Below are positions 46,045 through 57,528 of a stretch of 64,000 nucleotides of DNA, piece by piece. The notes under the pieces are model-generated. The model was not told where the DNA came from and did no database searches. It was given only the letters and a program-made list of their open reading frames with translations. The position numbers were made by a program, and so were the translations under genes. Where the stretch lies: assembly GCA_030512335.1 (NCBI GenBank), contig JAULSU010000001.1:62001-126000 (forward strand), in the 5' to 3' direction. Position 1 is the first letter of the stretch, and every line of letters starts with the position of its first letter. The stretch is from Immersiella caudata (taxonomy: Eukaryota > Ascomycota > Sordariomycetes > Sordariales > Lasiosphaeriaceae).

Positions 46045-46632
46045 CTAGCGCCTCTCGCAAACACCACCGGTGTTGCGGAAGAAGTTCATGCTGTTGAACT
46101 CTACCTTGATGTTCTGAATCTCATGCTCCTTCTGCTTCTTGTTCCACGACGACTCGAGAACGACAATTCCGCGCACGGGAAGTGGGGTAGCACCGGGGAC
46201 GTAGGTGAAGGTGGCGGACCAGATGACGGTGATCTTGTTGCAGTTCCACGGGCCGACCTCGACGACGGTCAAGGGGAGGTTATCGGGCTGCACAACGTAT
46301 TAATTAGCGGAAATGTCAAGGCATGGCCACAATAGTCAGAGTGAACGTACAGAAGAGTTCTGGCGGTCGATAAAGGCCTGCTTGTTGGGGAAGATGGGAA
46401 AGCCGGTCTGGAGGCCAGCGACGGTGTTGATGCTGTCTGAGTACCCGAAGAAGCCGTCATCGGCGAGGAAGTCGGCCTTGGAGGGATTCCACGAGCTGAG
46501 GATGCTGCGGTAGGCTTCGACCAGCTTGTTGACATCGCGTTCCTTGAGGCACTTCTCGCCGCCGTTGTGGCGGAAGTCGAGAAGGCCAGCCGAGACGCTG
46601 GTGGCGAGGGTGAGAATGCTGAAGAAGCGCAT
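46045..46632 (-). CDS. Secreted NTF2-like protein
   Basis: Two exons: 46351-46632 and 46045-46287 (174 aa). A 63 nt intron has GTACGT donor and CAG acceptor, phase 0. The signal peptide MRFFSILTLATSVSAG precedes a cone-like alpha+beta pattern: VNKLVEAYRSILSSWNP, ADFLADDGFFGYSDSI, GLQTGFPIFPNKQAFIDRQ, then strands with VEVGPWNCNKITVIWSATFTY split across two short segments, and RGIVVLESS. This order matches NTF2-like domains secreted by many ascomycetes. Two cysteines at the start and end (KCLKE, GGVCE) could form a disulphide. Function unknown; SnoaL-like enzymes share the fold. Confidence 0.8.
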
Positions 46633-48020
46633 GGTGACGGTTGGTAATAAGCGAGTGTATGGCTAGTTGGAAAGTGAACGAATGTGAGCCGATGTGGATG
46701 GGAAAGGGAAGAGGAGAGAGAGTTGAGCAGAGGGAATCCATTGACTTTATGTCGGCCTCAGCTCAGGTGGGCTGGCCTTGGGTCGCTCCGAGTTGGCGTG
46801 ACCACGCGGTTGGGTGACAGGGGATAGAGGTGGCGAGCTGAGAAAAAGAAGGCGCATGATATTGGCCTGACGGGCGCCAAACTGTGTAAGCCATCTGTGC
46901 AAGTGGAAATTTTGCTTTGAGTGAAAATGTTGCTAGATCCAGCTGCACTCGCGCTCTCACAGTGGCGTGGGCTGCGCTTGGCTCCAGTCGACCCTCATGA
47001 AAACAGGGGCGTGGCTGAGACGGCGTTATTGACTGCCGGAAGCTACCCCTGTGGGCTTGCATTTCAGGTCAGCCGCAAGCCTCCATCGGCTGGCGGCTTG
47101 CTCCGACAATGCATTCCGGTCCGTGGCACACGTGGCGTCCAAACGGCTGGCGCTCAGCCGCCACTGTCTCACAAAACCGGGTCCTCGAGATGGCGGCCAT
47201 TTCGCTGCGCCTGCATCATCCATTGCTGACTTCCACCATCACCCCCTTTTCGGAAAAAAATTATGTAAAGAGGAACTATCGTGGCCTCCTCTGCAAGGCA
47301 CAAGTTTTGACGTTCCGGGACGAGGGAGATGATTCTATTGAAACCTGTCCAAGAAGTCTCTCTTTTGACCCACGCCGTCGACATTGATGGGTGATCGGGG
47401 ACCAGGGGCAGCCAGGGTCACGATCATCTCGACCCGACCCCGACCAACGCCTGTCAGGCTGCAGCGAACCCCGCGTTCTGGAACCAACAGCATCCCATTT
47501 CGTCTAATAGCTTGCAGCCGTGTATCACACCGTGCATCCCCACAACTCGACTTTCTAGATGCCTGGTTCTCGTCCCGAGGCCTGTTTCCCAATCACAACG
47601 AGTCCCGAGAGTACTCCAACCCCATGCCTTCGGCGCAGGCCTCGCATATATCTCCGCGTTGGCCATCTGCTGCGACGTCCAGAAAAAATGAATACGGCAC
47701 AGAGGCATCGACCTTGGCATATGTCTTGCGTTGGATGCGTCTTACAAGGAAAAAAACCGTATGCCAAACTACTAAATGGCAGTTCCATAGAAAGCGCGAC
47801 TGCTGTTTGGGTGAGAGATAAACCTCTGCCATTTTTCTGGCCGCCTAGGTCGATTTTCGAGTTACACAGCTTGGAGGCAGCAACGACGCCAAGAGTGGCA
47901 AGATGATCTCTTCATTGGCCCCTCGCAGGCATACCCCGCCTTCGAGTGATGGACGAGGCTTTCACCTTCCACGGACCATGACAATCACTCGTACTCGTCA
48001 ATCAACACCGTCCATCGTAC
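46633..48020. other. Intergenic, no gene seen
   Basis: About 1.4 kb. Frames at 47384-47906 (+) and 47335-47832 (-) overlap each other, lack family motifs and mostly lack ATG starts. No repeat or RNA gene recognised. Confidence 0.45.
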
Positions 48021-49737
48021 TTGTCACTGACCTGCCGGCATGTCAGACCTGCCACCCCCGTCACCAGCTCCCAGCAGGTGCAAGTGATACCCGAAAACCA
48101 CGACGATGAGGTCCGCACCAGCCCGGTCCAGCAAGTCGACCCGCCGGTTGAGGAGCCGATAAACAAGCCTAGAACCTGCGAGCAAATGTCAAGCTATACC
48201 GTGTTTCGCTTTGAAGATCTCCCTGGGGCCCACACTAAGAGCGGCGAGTTCAACCCTCCGTGGTCGAGCGTCGTTCGCGTGCAGCTTGACGACTTGTCGA
48301 AGCGACTCCTCAAGAGATACTTGCTAGACCTCGTCGATAGTAGCAAAACGCCACAGTAGCAGCTGGCAATCCGTGTTCTTCGACGAAGAAGTGAGCGCAT
48401 CAGTATCTCGGCGGCGGTCTGGGAGTTCATCAAGCCTTACGAGCTCACATTTCAGCAGAAGCTGAATTTTATGCTCGACAAGGAAAAGGACAACCTTTTG
48501 ATGCTGAATCGTTTGCTGTCAGACCTTGAAGGGCCTTTAGAAACGGGGCCGAAAGTCAGATAGGACAGCGACTTGGACGCCAGTGACGAAGACGATACTG
48601 ACGACGAGGAGGCCTTCCTAGACGGAATCTCGCGTGTGAAGTCTGCTACGACTTTCCTCACCACTGGTCATCCTTTTGAAGCGTACAAAGAACACCTGCG
48701 TGAGCTTCTCCATGGTAACTCGGAGCGTCACCCTCAGGAGGAATCGAAGGATACAGGAGAGTCCAAGCCTCCAGTGGTTCTGGCAAACTCTTCCTCCAGA
48801 CCCCCAACAAGCCTCTTCGGGCACTTGACTCGTTGGGTCAGAACTCAGCCGGGGCCTCGGGTCAAAGAGGGCTACAAGAGGATAGAATGGACCTGGTTCA
48901 GTGCCCCTATCCTCTGCGGCTTGATGCTTTTGCTGACTACTACGAGGACTGTGGCGTTGATCTGCACGGCGACTTTCTCTACGAAAACGAACCCGCCTTC
49001 ACGGAGTTAGCAAACTCTCTCCAAAATGGAGCCCAGACGCCAACCATTGTATCGAGCAACTCCTCTCAGCAGACCCAGCCACCGCCTTCCTCGTGCGCCT
49101 CAGTCTCGGAGGGGAGTAACGACACCCAAAGCCCACCGTCACAAAAGCCTCTCTCCTCAGCACCCCACCAGGCCAGTACTCAACCCACTGCCCCGCCTAC
49201 ACCGACAAAGTTCCTCGCCCTGTGTGTCGATAGTGGCGGAATGTACAAAACCCTCCACGAGATTGACGTGTCCCATACCCGCTCCGACACCGAAGCCTTT
49301 CTCTAGATGAAGCGCGCCTGCCTCCAAACTCGCACCCTACGATCTCATATCAACATCTTGCTGAAGCCAGTGACAGTTGAGTTTGTCCGCGTAAGACCTC
49401 CGTTCCCCCCCTTTACGCCCGCGCAACTCCCACGGCGAAGGGGATCTCAACCCCAACAGACACATCTGGCTGCCACGGCTACCAAAGAGGTTGGAAAAAG
49501 GACGTCGTGCAGTGTGGGGAGGCAACGGATTGGTGGGGGATTCATATTGTTGAGGGGCCGAATAGGGAGGTAATCTTTTGGATCTTGATGGGGACGATAG
49601 CTGCGGGGCTGGTGGTTGCGGGTGCTTGGTCAGTGGCAACCAAGGATGTTCAGGGGGGTTCGGGGCTTGGGGCGTTATTGGTGGCCCTGCCGACGGCTGT
49701 AATGGCGGCGTTTTTGTTTCGGTCGGGGGGGACATAG
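48021..49737 (+). pseudogene. Decayed fungal membrane protein with TAG codons
   Basis: From 48021 a frame reads coding-like sequence (MSSYTVFRFEDLPGAHT, VVRVQLDDLSKRLLKRYL). It is interrupted by TAG at 48357-48359 and 48561-48563, with good coding sequence between and after (FIKPYELTFQQKLNFML, DASDEDDTDDEEAFLDGI). It then reaches GYKRIEWT, a hallmark of a widespread fungal family in which a CxCG motif follows. That motif (DCGVDLHGDF) appears about 50 nt later in another frame, implying an intron whose acceptor is now poor (GAG). The second half has a TAG at 49304-49306 inside TEAFL-MKRACLQ, a further intron starting GTAAGA near 49391, and a C-terminal membrane region (IFWILMGTIAAGLVVAGAW). 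All three visible nonsense codons are TAG. Confidence 0.65.
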
Positions 49738-49836
49738 GATCACAAGGAGTCAGGCGTTTTACGAGACCAATAAAAAGCCCCTCTCACCAACTGGGATGCG
49801 GCCTTTATTTCCTAACCCCCTTGCTAACCTCGGCAC

Positions 49837-50818
49837 TCAATTCTCGAAAAACGCAATAGTCCTACACTCAATACTCTCCCTCACCTTCTTCGTCTCGGGG
49901 AAACTCTCATCCCAAAACGCCGAATGCGGTACCCTCCACCCCACACTCGAATCACTATCATGAAATTTGAACAACAGCGCTTCGTCTCGTTCCATCCCTG
50001 TAGTAATAAAGCCTCAGCACATGTCGTCTCAATCTCCCATTGTTTCCACACTAGGAAAAGGAAGGGCACTCACCACTAAAATACCACCACCGATGCTCCG
50101 GATTATGCCTGAAAATCGCCGCCGCCAACTGCCCATCATCATCCATCTCCCTAAACATCTCCTCCCCCTCCGGAATCCGGTCCACCACCCACAGCACATT
50201 CGGCACTCCCTCGTCATCTCTCACGCTGCGCGCATCGCACACCGCCAACGGACAATCTTGCGGTGGGGGACTGAACGTCCTCCAGAAGGAACTCATGATG
50301 AAGCGCTTGAATCCCGGGCCGTCGGGTCGAGACTGGGCGTAGAGTTTCTTGGCGTAGGCTAGTTGGCGCGAGGGTTCGGTGTCGATGTGGACTTCGCCGG
50401 CCGAGGGTTGCAATCCTCCATAGTGGCGGTACGGTTTACCGTCTTGGTCGGTTGTTTTCTTCTTGGGGATGTTTCCCGAGGTGCGAAGCATCCATCCCTG
50501 GGAATGCACAAAATCGGCGCCGAAGGATTTTTTGACGTGTTTGGCTACTTCGGCTTGGTAGTGGGCTTCGACTTCGGTTTTATTGTGGAAGTCGACGATG
50601 GAGGTGGGCGCATCGAGGAGTTGGAAGCCGTGGCGGTCAAAGGAGAAGTGGGAGCGGATGGTGCGGCCGTCGCGGATGACGGTGGGGTAGGGGCCGTAGG
50701 TGCCGGTGTTGACTTCGACGCCGCGGGAGACGAAGCGACGGTTGATGTCGGGGCCGAGAAGGAGGTAGTTTAGGTTGGTGGTGGTGGTGCGGGCAGTTTC
50801 TTCAATGGCGTCCGTCAT
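49837..50818 (-). CDS. CmcJ/AsaB-like oxygenase or methoxylase
   Basis: Two exons: 50074-50818 and 49837-49997 (301 aa). Intron 49998-50073 (76 nt) has GTGAGT donor and CAG acceptor; phases agree (YFSG|MERDEALLFK). The family signature is read in order: LNYLLLGPD, VIRDGRTIRSHFSFDRHGFQLLD (two short blocks), VDFHNKTEVEAHYQAE, VHIDTEPS, RRIPEG-like DRIPEGEEMF, RWWYFSGMERDEALLFKFHDS (two blocks), VPHSAFWD and ESIECRTIAFF. This is the 7-alpha-cephem-methoxylase P8/CmcJ-related group that includes aspergillic-acid AsaB-type hydroxylases. These are probable non-heme Fe enzymes acting on secondary metabolites. No other metabolite genes adjoin it. Intact. Confidence 0.87.
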
Positions 50819-51150
50819 GGTTATGATGAGGAGAAGAAGTTGAATGGTTGTCAGTATGAGTACTGATGAGACTTTTTGCTGAGGATATATCTTACGAGAG
50901 CTTCCGTTTTAGGCGGTTGTTAAAGTGCCGTGAGGCGCAATGAGGGGGCGCCGGGTTGGGGTTGTGGATCCGGCCCGGCCCGGTTGTGGGATTCCGGGGT
51001 TGTGGGGCATCGTCGAAAAGGGGTTAACCAGAATCTCCTCTGGTGGCGCCTCAAATCGCATGATTTGGACGGCTGGGCTAATATTCAGGGATCTAGAATT
51101 GTTTGCAACCTGTGGCGCTTAGGCTCGGTGGACAACTTTGTTTGGTCATG
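50819..51150. other. Intergenic
   Basis: 5' flank of the CmcJ-like gene and end of a relic on the same strand; no feature recognised. Confidence 0.45.
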
Positions 51151-51249
51151 ACTGCCAACATGGAGACGGGAACGGTTCTCCGACGTCGTATGGCCAGTCA
51201 TAGCTTGAACTCGCATCTTCCGGCGAGGTCTGTTGACGCTTCAACTGCG

Positions 51250-52430
51250 CCCATCAGTTTCAGGGCCAAGACCCTTCCTCGTCGTCCGTCGTCTCCCATT
51301 CATCGCTGTCCGTCTCTGGTTTCTCGCCCTTCGGCAGCGTTGCCTCCCATCGCCGAAACCGCCGCTCCTCAAACAGCTCTTCTTCCTATTGCTGTAGCTG
51401 CAGCTTCTCCACCTCTTCGTCCACTTCGTCAAGTATGACCTTCTCCCACTCCTCTGCTTCTTGGACCGGTCGCTCCAAGCTCCCTGTAAGTGACTCGTTG
51501 GGGTTCTACCCCGGAATGGGGTCGAGTCGATACGACTCGCCACCGTTTTGAGGGTTGGGCCGGACATACTTGATAGTCCTGTGGTATGTCTCGCGGGATC
51601 GACACACGGCTCTCAAGACTGAAGGTCTCCCAACGACTACTAGTCGAACAGTCGGAATGTTCCATGGTGGCCTCGCGGTGGCGCACTCCAAAGGTATTGA
51701 TCCCGCTCCTGTCTAATTTTCTCCTCCATGTTTGCAGAGTGGTGTTCGTAAAAGCCCTCGTGGCTGCCGTTGTTGCTGTCCCTCCAGAAGACAAATTCAG
51801 GGTCCGGCCATCTGTGGCAACGGCAGGGTATTGCCGACTCCACCCGTGGGGCGAGCTCTCACATCATGTCGGCTTCGTCGCATTGCATCCATTCTCAGAT
51901 CTTGAGAGGCGCCTCTTGCATCCCGAACCAGCCACCCCATAATCTTCCTGAAAGCTGATAGAGCGTCTCATGGCGGCTCACACGCTTTCGCACAAAAAAC
52001 AACTCTTCCAGGTCTCCGCGTCGCTGCGCGGCAGACGAGAGCTCCCGCCGGCGCTGAGGAAAGTCGATACTGAGGGGGATAAGCCGTTCGGTATCGTTGT
52101 TGTCAAGGGCGAGCTACTTAACTCGCATGAGATCGCGATGGACCAGGTCGTAAAGGCCAACTCTGTCTTAACGGATGCTTTGGCATCCGGAATATACCAA
52201 CTACACGTGGAGCACATCGTTGTTGAAGTGAAACCATACATGACGCCTGAAAGAGCCTTTGATGGGAATGCCGAAGGAGAGCTGGTGGCCGTGGCCTTTC
52301 AGCGCTTCACGCGAGTCGGAACAGGCGTGGAGCAGCGGTGGGATGGGTGTGCGGCACTGGAGAATCCGTCGTGGCGACTGAGCTGGAGCATGACGAATCG
52401 AGGCTGCGCCGCCATGACCTAGATGACGAT
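51250..52430 (-). pseudogene. Relic of an uncharacterised fungal gene
   Basis: Reading the minus strand from about 52430, one frame stays coding-like to about 51640 except for nonsense codons. Recognisable blocks are VWFHFNNDVLHV, LVHRDLMRVK, LIPLSIDFPQRRREL, LEELFFVRKRVSRHETLYQLS, FVFWRDSNNGSHEGFYEHH, and KIRQERDQYLW. Stops include TAG after LHV, TAA, TAG after RVK and two TGA codons. A frameshift or lost intron near 51640-51660 leads into another frame with YHRTIKYVRPNPQNGG, TAG, then an acidic coiled segment (EEWEKVILDEVDEEVEKL), TAG, and EERRFRRWEATLPKGEK, ending about 51250. No family named. The pattern is of a once-intact gene destroyed mostly by nonsense changes. Confidence 0.55.
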
Positions 52431-53072
52431 TCTTAACTCCGCGGAAGCCGAAGGAATGGATGCAATGTCTTGTCCGAGGACATGATAGCGGGTATGGATG
52501 CGTTAAAAAAGAAATGCCAGTGGATGAAAACTGATGCGGAGATGCATGAAATGGATGACGGCGGGAAAATCGAGGAGGGCCATAGGTTTTCATTTGCCAA
52601 CGTGCTGCCGAATGTGCGGAGATGGCAAACGAGCGTTCTTACCTCGGCTCGCGACAACAGCAACGACAGCAAGGCAGGTGTCAACAGCCTCAGGCCCCAC
52701 ACTCAAGCTGACGCGCTGGACGCAAACTCTTTCGCACCTGGACTATTTCTGGATTGCTGTCGAGGCGAAAATGAGCAATTGGCGATTTCACACCCACACC
52801 CTAGCGCCCGCGCATGGTAGCTTGGATTTGACACAGGTCAGGAGCGGAATGGGGTCTTGCAGTTGGCTGTGGTCCTGTGAGGTCTCAAGGCCCACGTTTT
52901 CTCAGGTTACCCGTACCTTCCCTATTCTCCTTTTTTACCCACACCACACCACCGCCATGAACGACAACACAGACGGCATGGTACTACACCTAAACATCAA
53001 ACCTCCAAACATCCATCACTTCTCCAAAACTAACAACTTATACAACACCAACACATGGTCAACTTAGTTTCT
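52431..53072. other. Intergenic or relic flank
   Basis: Short frames (for example 52470-52820 +) without ATG starts or motifs; part may be the upstream flank of the relic at 51250-52430. Confidence 0.35.
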
Positions 53073-53530
53073 TTACATCGTCGGCTCCTGGTCGGGTTTG
53101 GCCTTGGAATTCTTGGGGTTCGAGAGATCAGGCTCCTTGAAGTAAATCGATCTTAGCCTCTGCACCTCCCGCCTTGGTCTCAATTGGGTCGCGATCCACC
53201 TTATTCGCCACTCTCGAAGCTTGCGAAGCCTCCATGCCGCCGACTCTAGATTGAGCCCCCCGCCTGAGGCCGAAGGGTGAGGTTGGCTGCGCGAGACGGC
53301 AAGCGTCGGTGCCGGTCTGACGGTGATAATTTGGGGGTGAACTCATGTCCAGGCCCAAGCGCTTTTTACGTTCAAGAGAAAGGACAGGCGAAGAAGTTTG
53401 CCTCTGTCCTTGGGGTCGTTGCTCGCGGCAGCGAGTCTTGTTCACGCCTGGCTGTGCTTCGGACACTGGGGCGACCGGAAGCCTAACAGTACTGGGTTTG
53501 AGAAAAGTATGCCGGTAATATATTGGAAGG
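53073..53530 (-). pseudogene. Frameshifted coding remnant
   Basis: On the minus strand an open stretch reads a basic, Pro/Ser-rich segment with SLERKKRLGLDMSSP. At a CCCCC run (about 53333-53337) coding continues in a different frame as QIITVRPAPTLAVSR, then LESAAWRLRKLREWRIRW and SIYFKEPDLSNPKNSKAKPD, ending with TAA at 53073-53075. The change of frame exactly at a homopolymer suggests a one-base indel (biological or sequencing). No start codon is visible, so it may be the 3' exon of a lost gene. Family not recognised. Confidence 0.4.
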
Positions 53531-53769
53531 GAGAAGATGACGACATGCGGGGGCTATCTTCCTAGATTGGTTCATTCCGAGTCATGTTTCTTTATGCCGT
53601 GCGCTCTTCGGAGGGCCACCAAGCCGGTGCTTTGTTCGTCGGGATTGTTGTTCTTGTTGGCGTGGAGGTTGTCCTGCCGCTGTTATTCAAGCTAGCCTGA
53701 GAGTCTCTCAGCTTCTCCCCTCACCCCCTCTTGAGTTGGTGTCTCTGAAAAAGCATGAGTATTACTGCG

Positions 53770-53945
53770 GTACCCCAACAATTTTCAGCTTGCTGCGTAC
53801 CCTGAGAACCTCTTTTCGAGAGAACCTTTTCCCGCAATGATGGCACGGATATGGTTTGGTAGCAAAGTGGAGGTGCTTCTGCGTTTCGAGATTATCAATT
53901 CAGTAGAAGGAATGACGACATTGGTCGCACTTGAACGGTGGCTCT
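53770..53945 (-). pseudogene. Fragment with two C2H2 zinc fingers
   Basis: Minus-strand translation gives two tandem classical fingers: FKCDQCRHSFY, then KHLHFATKPYPCHHCGKRFSRKE. The linker resembles the TGEKP-type linker. A TGA occurs after HSFY, and the last zinc-binding His is replaced by Arg (VRSK). No start or long frame around it. A remnant of a C2H2 transcription-factor gene, distinct from the ACPF family. Confidence 0.6.
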
Positions 53946-55869
53946 GTCTATAGGTCGATCATGGATGGATTGTCAAGTCTGGCCAGGGTACGCGCCAAGA
54001 GAGTTTTACCGAGCATGGTAAGACGCCATTACGGCAGCCAAAGAAGTCTCGGACATCACCCGCCCTCCTCCAGCAATGCTGGGTGCCAATAGCGGAACCG
54101 AGTTCGTTCGGCCATCGTTTCTGCCCTCCAAATGCTCCTGGGGCGTGGAAGGCGGGATGCTCACAGATCGGGGACTGGAAACCCTAGACGATGGCAATCA
54201 ACCCCAATTTGATCCTCTATCCGTGACTTTCAGTGGTGCTTCTGGGCTTTGCGAATGGCGGTTGTGCAACGTATCGAGACCAAACTCGAGTTTTAGAACC
54301 TGGACTTGGAGTGGGCGATGCGGCATGATAAGAAGGCTCTTGAAGTTCAGCTGAGCTTGGAATGTGCGCCATGCAGGGAGGAGAAACGCAGTCTTCCACC
54401 CTGCTTTCGATTTTGACTGCAATGTGCGACAACGCAGAGCGCTGCTAAGACCCTCGAAAGCCAGGGGCCAACCCGCCCCTCTGGAGGGTAATGCGAACAG
54501 CGAAATGGGAATGGGCGAACAACGAGATATACTTTGTATTTGAACCGCAAATCACCCCGCAATAGATCCTCCACCGCGGTTTGCTGCGCATCATGACACC
54601 CAACTGGCGTCATCGCCTTAAACGACATCCCGGCTGTTCAGCATGCAAGCCACCAACATCTGCGGCCAATGAACTCTTGAAAGCCCTCCCTGGCGGCGCA
54701 ACTCCCTCCCTGCTTCCTGTGAGCATTCCTGGTGAGCCGAACGCCCCCACACGGTCCAGGGACACGGCTATGGGAGAACTCATCCAGGCTGACGGAACTG
54801 CCACGTGCTTCACAGACAAAGGGACAAGCCCGCAAGAGTTATCAGCCCAAACTGATTATTGAATATCACACTATCGCGGTCCTCGCTCTGATCCAACTCC
54901 GAACCCATCAATCACAATGCGATAAGTCATTAAATCCCAAAATAACGGGCTGTATACAACATTCCAAAAGGAGTCTAGTCCCCCCTCCCCACTTCCCACC
55001 AAACCCCTGAATCGCCACGCCATTGGCCCTCGCCAATCTCAAAGCAACCGCCGATCTCCCCACTGACTCGCGCTCCCCTTTCTTGCGCGGCATGTCCTTG
55101 GAGAAAGAGAAAGAAAAACAAAGAGACCCTTGTCGTGACGAACACAATCCGTTTCAGACCATTCCCAGATGCAGATCTGCAGCCTCTCAAAATGGGCATG
55201 GCCTGCCACGGCGCGGCGCGGCGAACCCCTGACAATCGCACCAGTCCCCCTCGATCCCACGCGGCACGTCATCCCCACCCAACCCCCCTTGGCAATCGAC
55301 TCAACGTCGTCGGGCGAGGACCATGCATATGCCGGATCCACTTTTTCCCGGGGGCTTCGCATCAGATTGCGCATCAAAAGTGTTCACTTCAGAGCGACTA
55401 TCGCTCTGTCGGGATCGTCGGGGATAATGCAGAAATTCTAATCAGGAACTGACGGGGGGCGGGGAGGGATCGGTCAGCTTTTGTTGCGAACCAATAGATA
55501 TGCGGAGGCGAAGAAAGGGGGAACGCCACGCTTCGGAGATGTTGGGTTGCGTTTGATAGCGGTAGGTAGAGGGGGACCTCGCTTGAGGACTGAGGACTGT
55601 GAGTGGAAGAAGGAGCGGTGGGTTTGATGCACGGGGGACAGTGCCGCCGATGGAATTCGGAATGCCGGATCCGCACGGAGGCGGGATTGACTCGGATGCG
55701 GACGGGAGGAGAAGGGGGGATGGGTATTTAAGGAGAGGGAGCGGCGGCGGTGCGAAGTGAGGTGTTCGTCACATCCATCCATCACACACACGTTTCTTCT
55801 TGTTGTCGCGTGTTCGTAACCCCTGAATCTTTTTCGATCCTGTTGGTCTTGCATCGCTCCACTGCTGCA
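53946..55869. other. Long intergenic region
   Basis: About 1.9 kb without a supported gene. Frames on both strands (54076-54354, 54581-54862, 55135-55452 +; 55039-55377, 55474-55854 -) overlap and lack motifs. The last 130 bases before the SDR start are a plausible promoter and 5' leader. Confidence 0.45.
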
Positions 55870-56621
55870 ATGGGTTCCATCGCGCCGTCAGATAGTCGCA
55901 CCTTGCTGGTTCTTGGCTCCGGACCGGGTATCGGGAGGAGTGTGACGACACTGTTCGCATCTCGCCGGTATGGCAAGGTGGTGTTGATTGCCAGACGTGC
56001 CGGGCAGCTAAAGATCGAAAAGGAAGTTGTCGAGAGCATCTCGGGCGTTCAAGTCGGGACATACGCTGTCGACCTGACCGACACCAAGGCTCTCCTCGCT
56101 GCCCTCGATGACGCCGACGCCACATATGGCAAGCCCGAAGCCATCTTTTATAACGCCGCCCGCGTGCTGCCATCCGCCTTCTTCGACCACCCCGTCGAAG
56201 ACATCGAGTACGACCTGAAGGTCTGCACCCCCATCATCCCTCGTCCCATCGCATCCCGACTAACACCTTTAACCTGTAGATAAATGTCAGCGCGCTTTAC
56301 AACATCGCATCGCGTTACCTCCCCCACCTCGCCACCCTCCCCAGAGACTCGCGCCCCTCCCTCATCGTCACCAGCTCGGCCCTCCCTCACCACCCCATCC
56401 CCCAATTCTTTGCCCTCTCCCTCGTCAAAGCCGCCCAGCGCAACCTCATGCAAAGTCTGCACCTGACATACGCCCCTCAAGGCGTGCACGTCGGCGTCAT
56501 CAACGTAGGCGGACCAGTCAGTCCTGACCACGAAGCGTGGAATCCAGACAACATTGCGGAGAAGACTTGGGGATGGTTTGAGGGGGTAAAGGGGAAGGAG
56601 AGCTTTGAGGTTGTGATTTAG
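55870..56621 (+). CDS. Short-chain dehydrogenase/reductase-like protein
   Basis: Two exons: 55870-56220 and 56280-56621 (230 aa). Intron 59 nt: donor GTCTGC (weak), CTAAC branch site, TAG acceptor; phase 0. The start gives MGSIAPSDSRTLLVLGSGPGIGRSV, whose GxGxGIG loop (residues 16-22) binds NAD(P). VDLTDTKALLAALDDAD is the acidic strand, and IFYNAARV replaces the usual NNAG. Near IVTSSALPHH the Ser is present, but the expected Tyr-x3-Lys is not: sequence reads FFALSLVKAAQRNL, with Lys but no Tyr. The protein may be a non-classical SDR or inactive. Ends with a short C-terminus after NVGGPVSPD. Substrate unknown. Confidence 0.8.
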
Positions 56622-57528
56622 ATGAAACTTACCTTCGTATTTTCAGTGAGAAATGGAGCATGTCAGTAACGATCGGGGAATAATGTGTGCAAGATCTGGG
56701 GAACGAAAAAAAGAGAACCCGAGGTCAAAAACCTGGGGAAGGGAATCCGGGGAAACAACGTGTGCCGTGTCACTCGGAGGAATCTAGTCTGCTATTATTT
56801 TCTCGCCGACTTTTGGAGGTGTCGAATAGAATTCCTTGTGTTCTCAGTTGAGTGTGCAGTGTGCCTCGTTCGGCCCGTGGTGGTGACCCCTCACCTCGCG
56901 CGCGTCCAATCCGCGCCCGTAAAACCCCCGCCGCGGCTTTCATCGGTGTGTGACCAAGGACTGCGGCTCCAGCGGCTACAACCGCTCAATCTCATCCAGT
57001 CAACTTCAATATTGTTTTTGGCCCGTCCAGTCACCAACTCTATCAACATGACGACCAAAAAGGAGTCAAGTCATGTGGACGGTTTCTGAGACAGCAAAAG
57101 CCGAGGGTAGCCATCACCAGGAGGCTCGTGAGACAGGAGGTTTGATTAAACATTACATGTTGTACAGATCTAGATATAGGAAGCGCAGAGATACAAAAGC
57201 CGCCGCGGAAGCCATGCGTGTTTGCAAAGAACCAAAGTGCCGCCACCATCCATGAGTTTACTCTACCTGTGTGCGAACATCTACCCTCTAAACCCACCAG
57301 CACCTGCATCACATCACCGCATCCCAGTGACAGTCAAACTCCCACCGTGACCTTCACTTCCCTCCCCATCCCACTCCTCACACTCCCTCCCCCTCCGCTC
57401 CAGGCCGTGCCCGGCCTCTTCAAACTCCCTGCCTCCTTCTTCCCCGCCTCCCCTCCCACCCCCTCCTCAACATCTTCACCGCCAACCACCGACGTCCCAC
57501 CGACAACCGAAGAAGGAGGCTCAAATAG
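56622..57528. other. Convergent intergenic region
   Basis: 3' flanks of the SDR (+) and rhodopsin-like gene (-). No gene recognised; a pyrimidine-rich block lies at 57330-57500. Confidence 0.5.
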
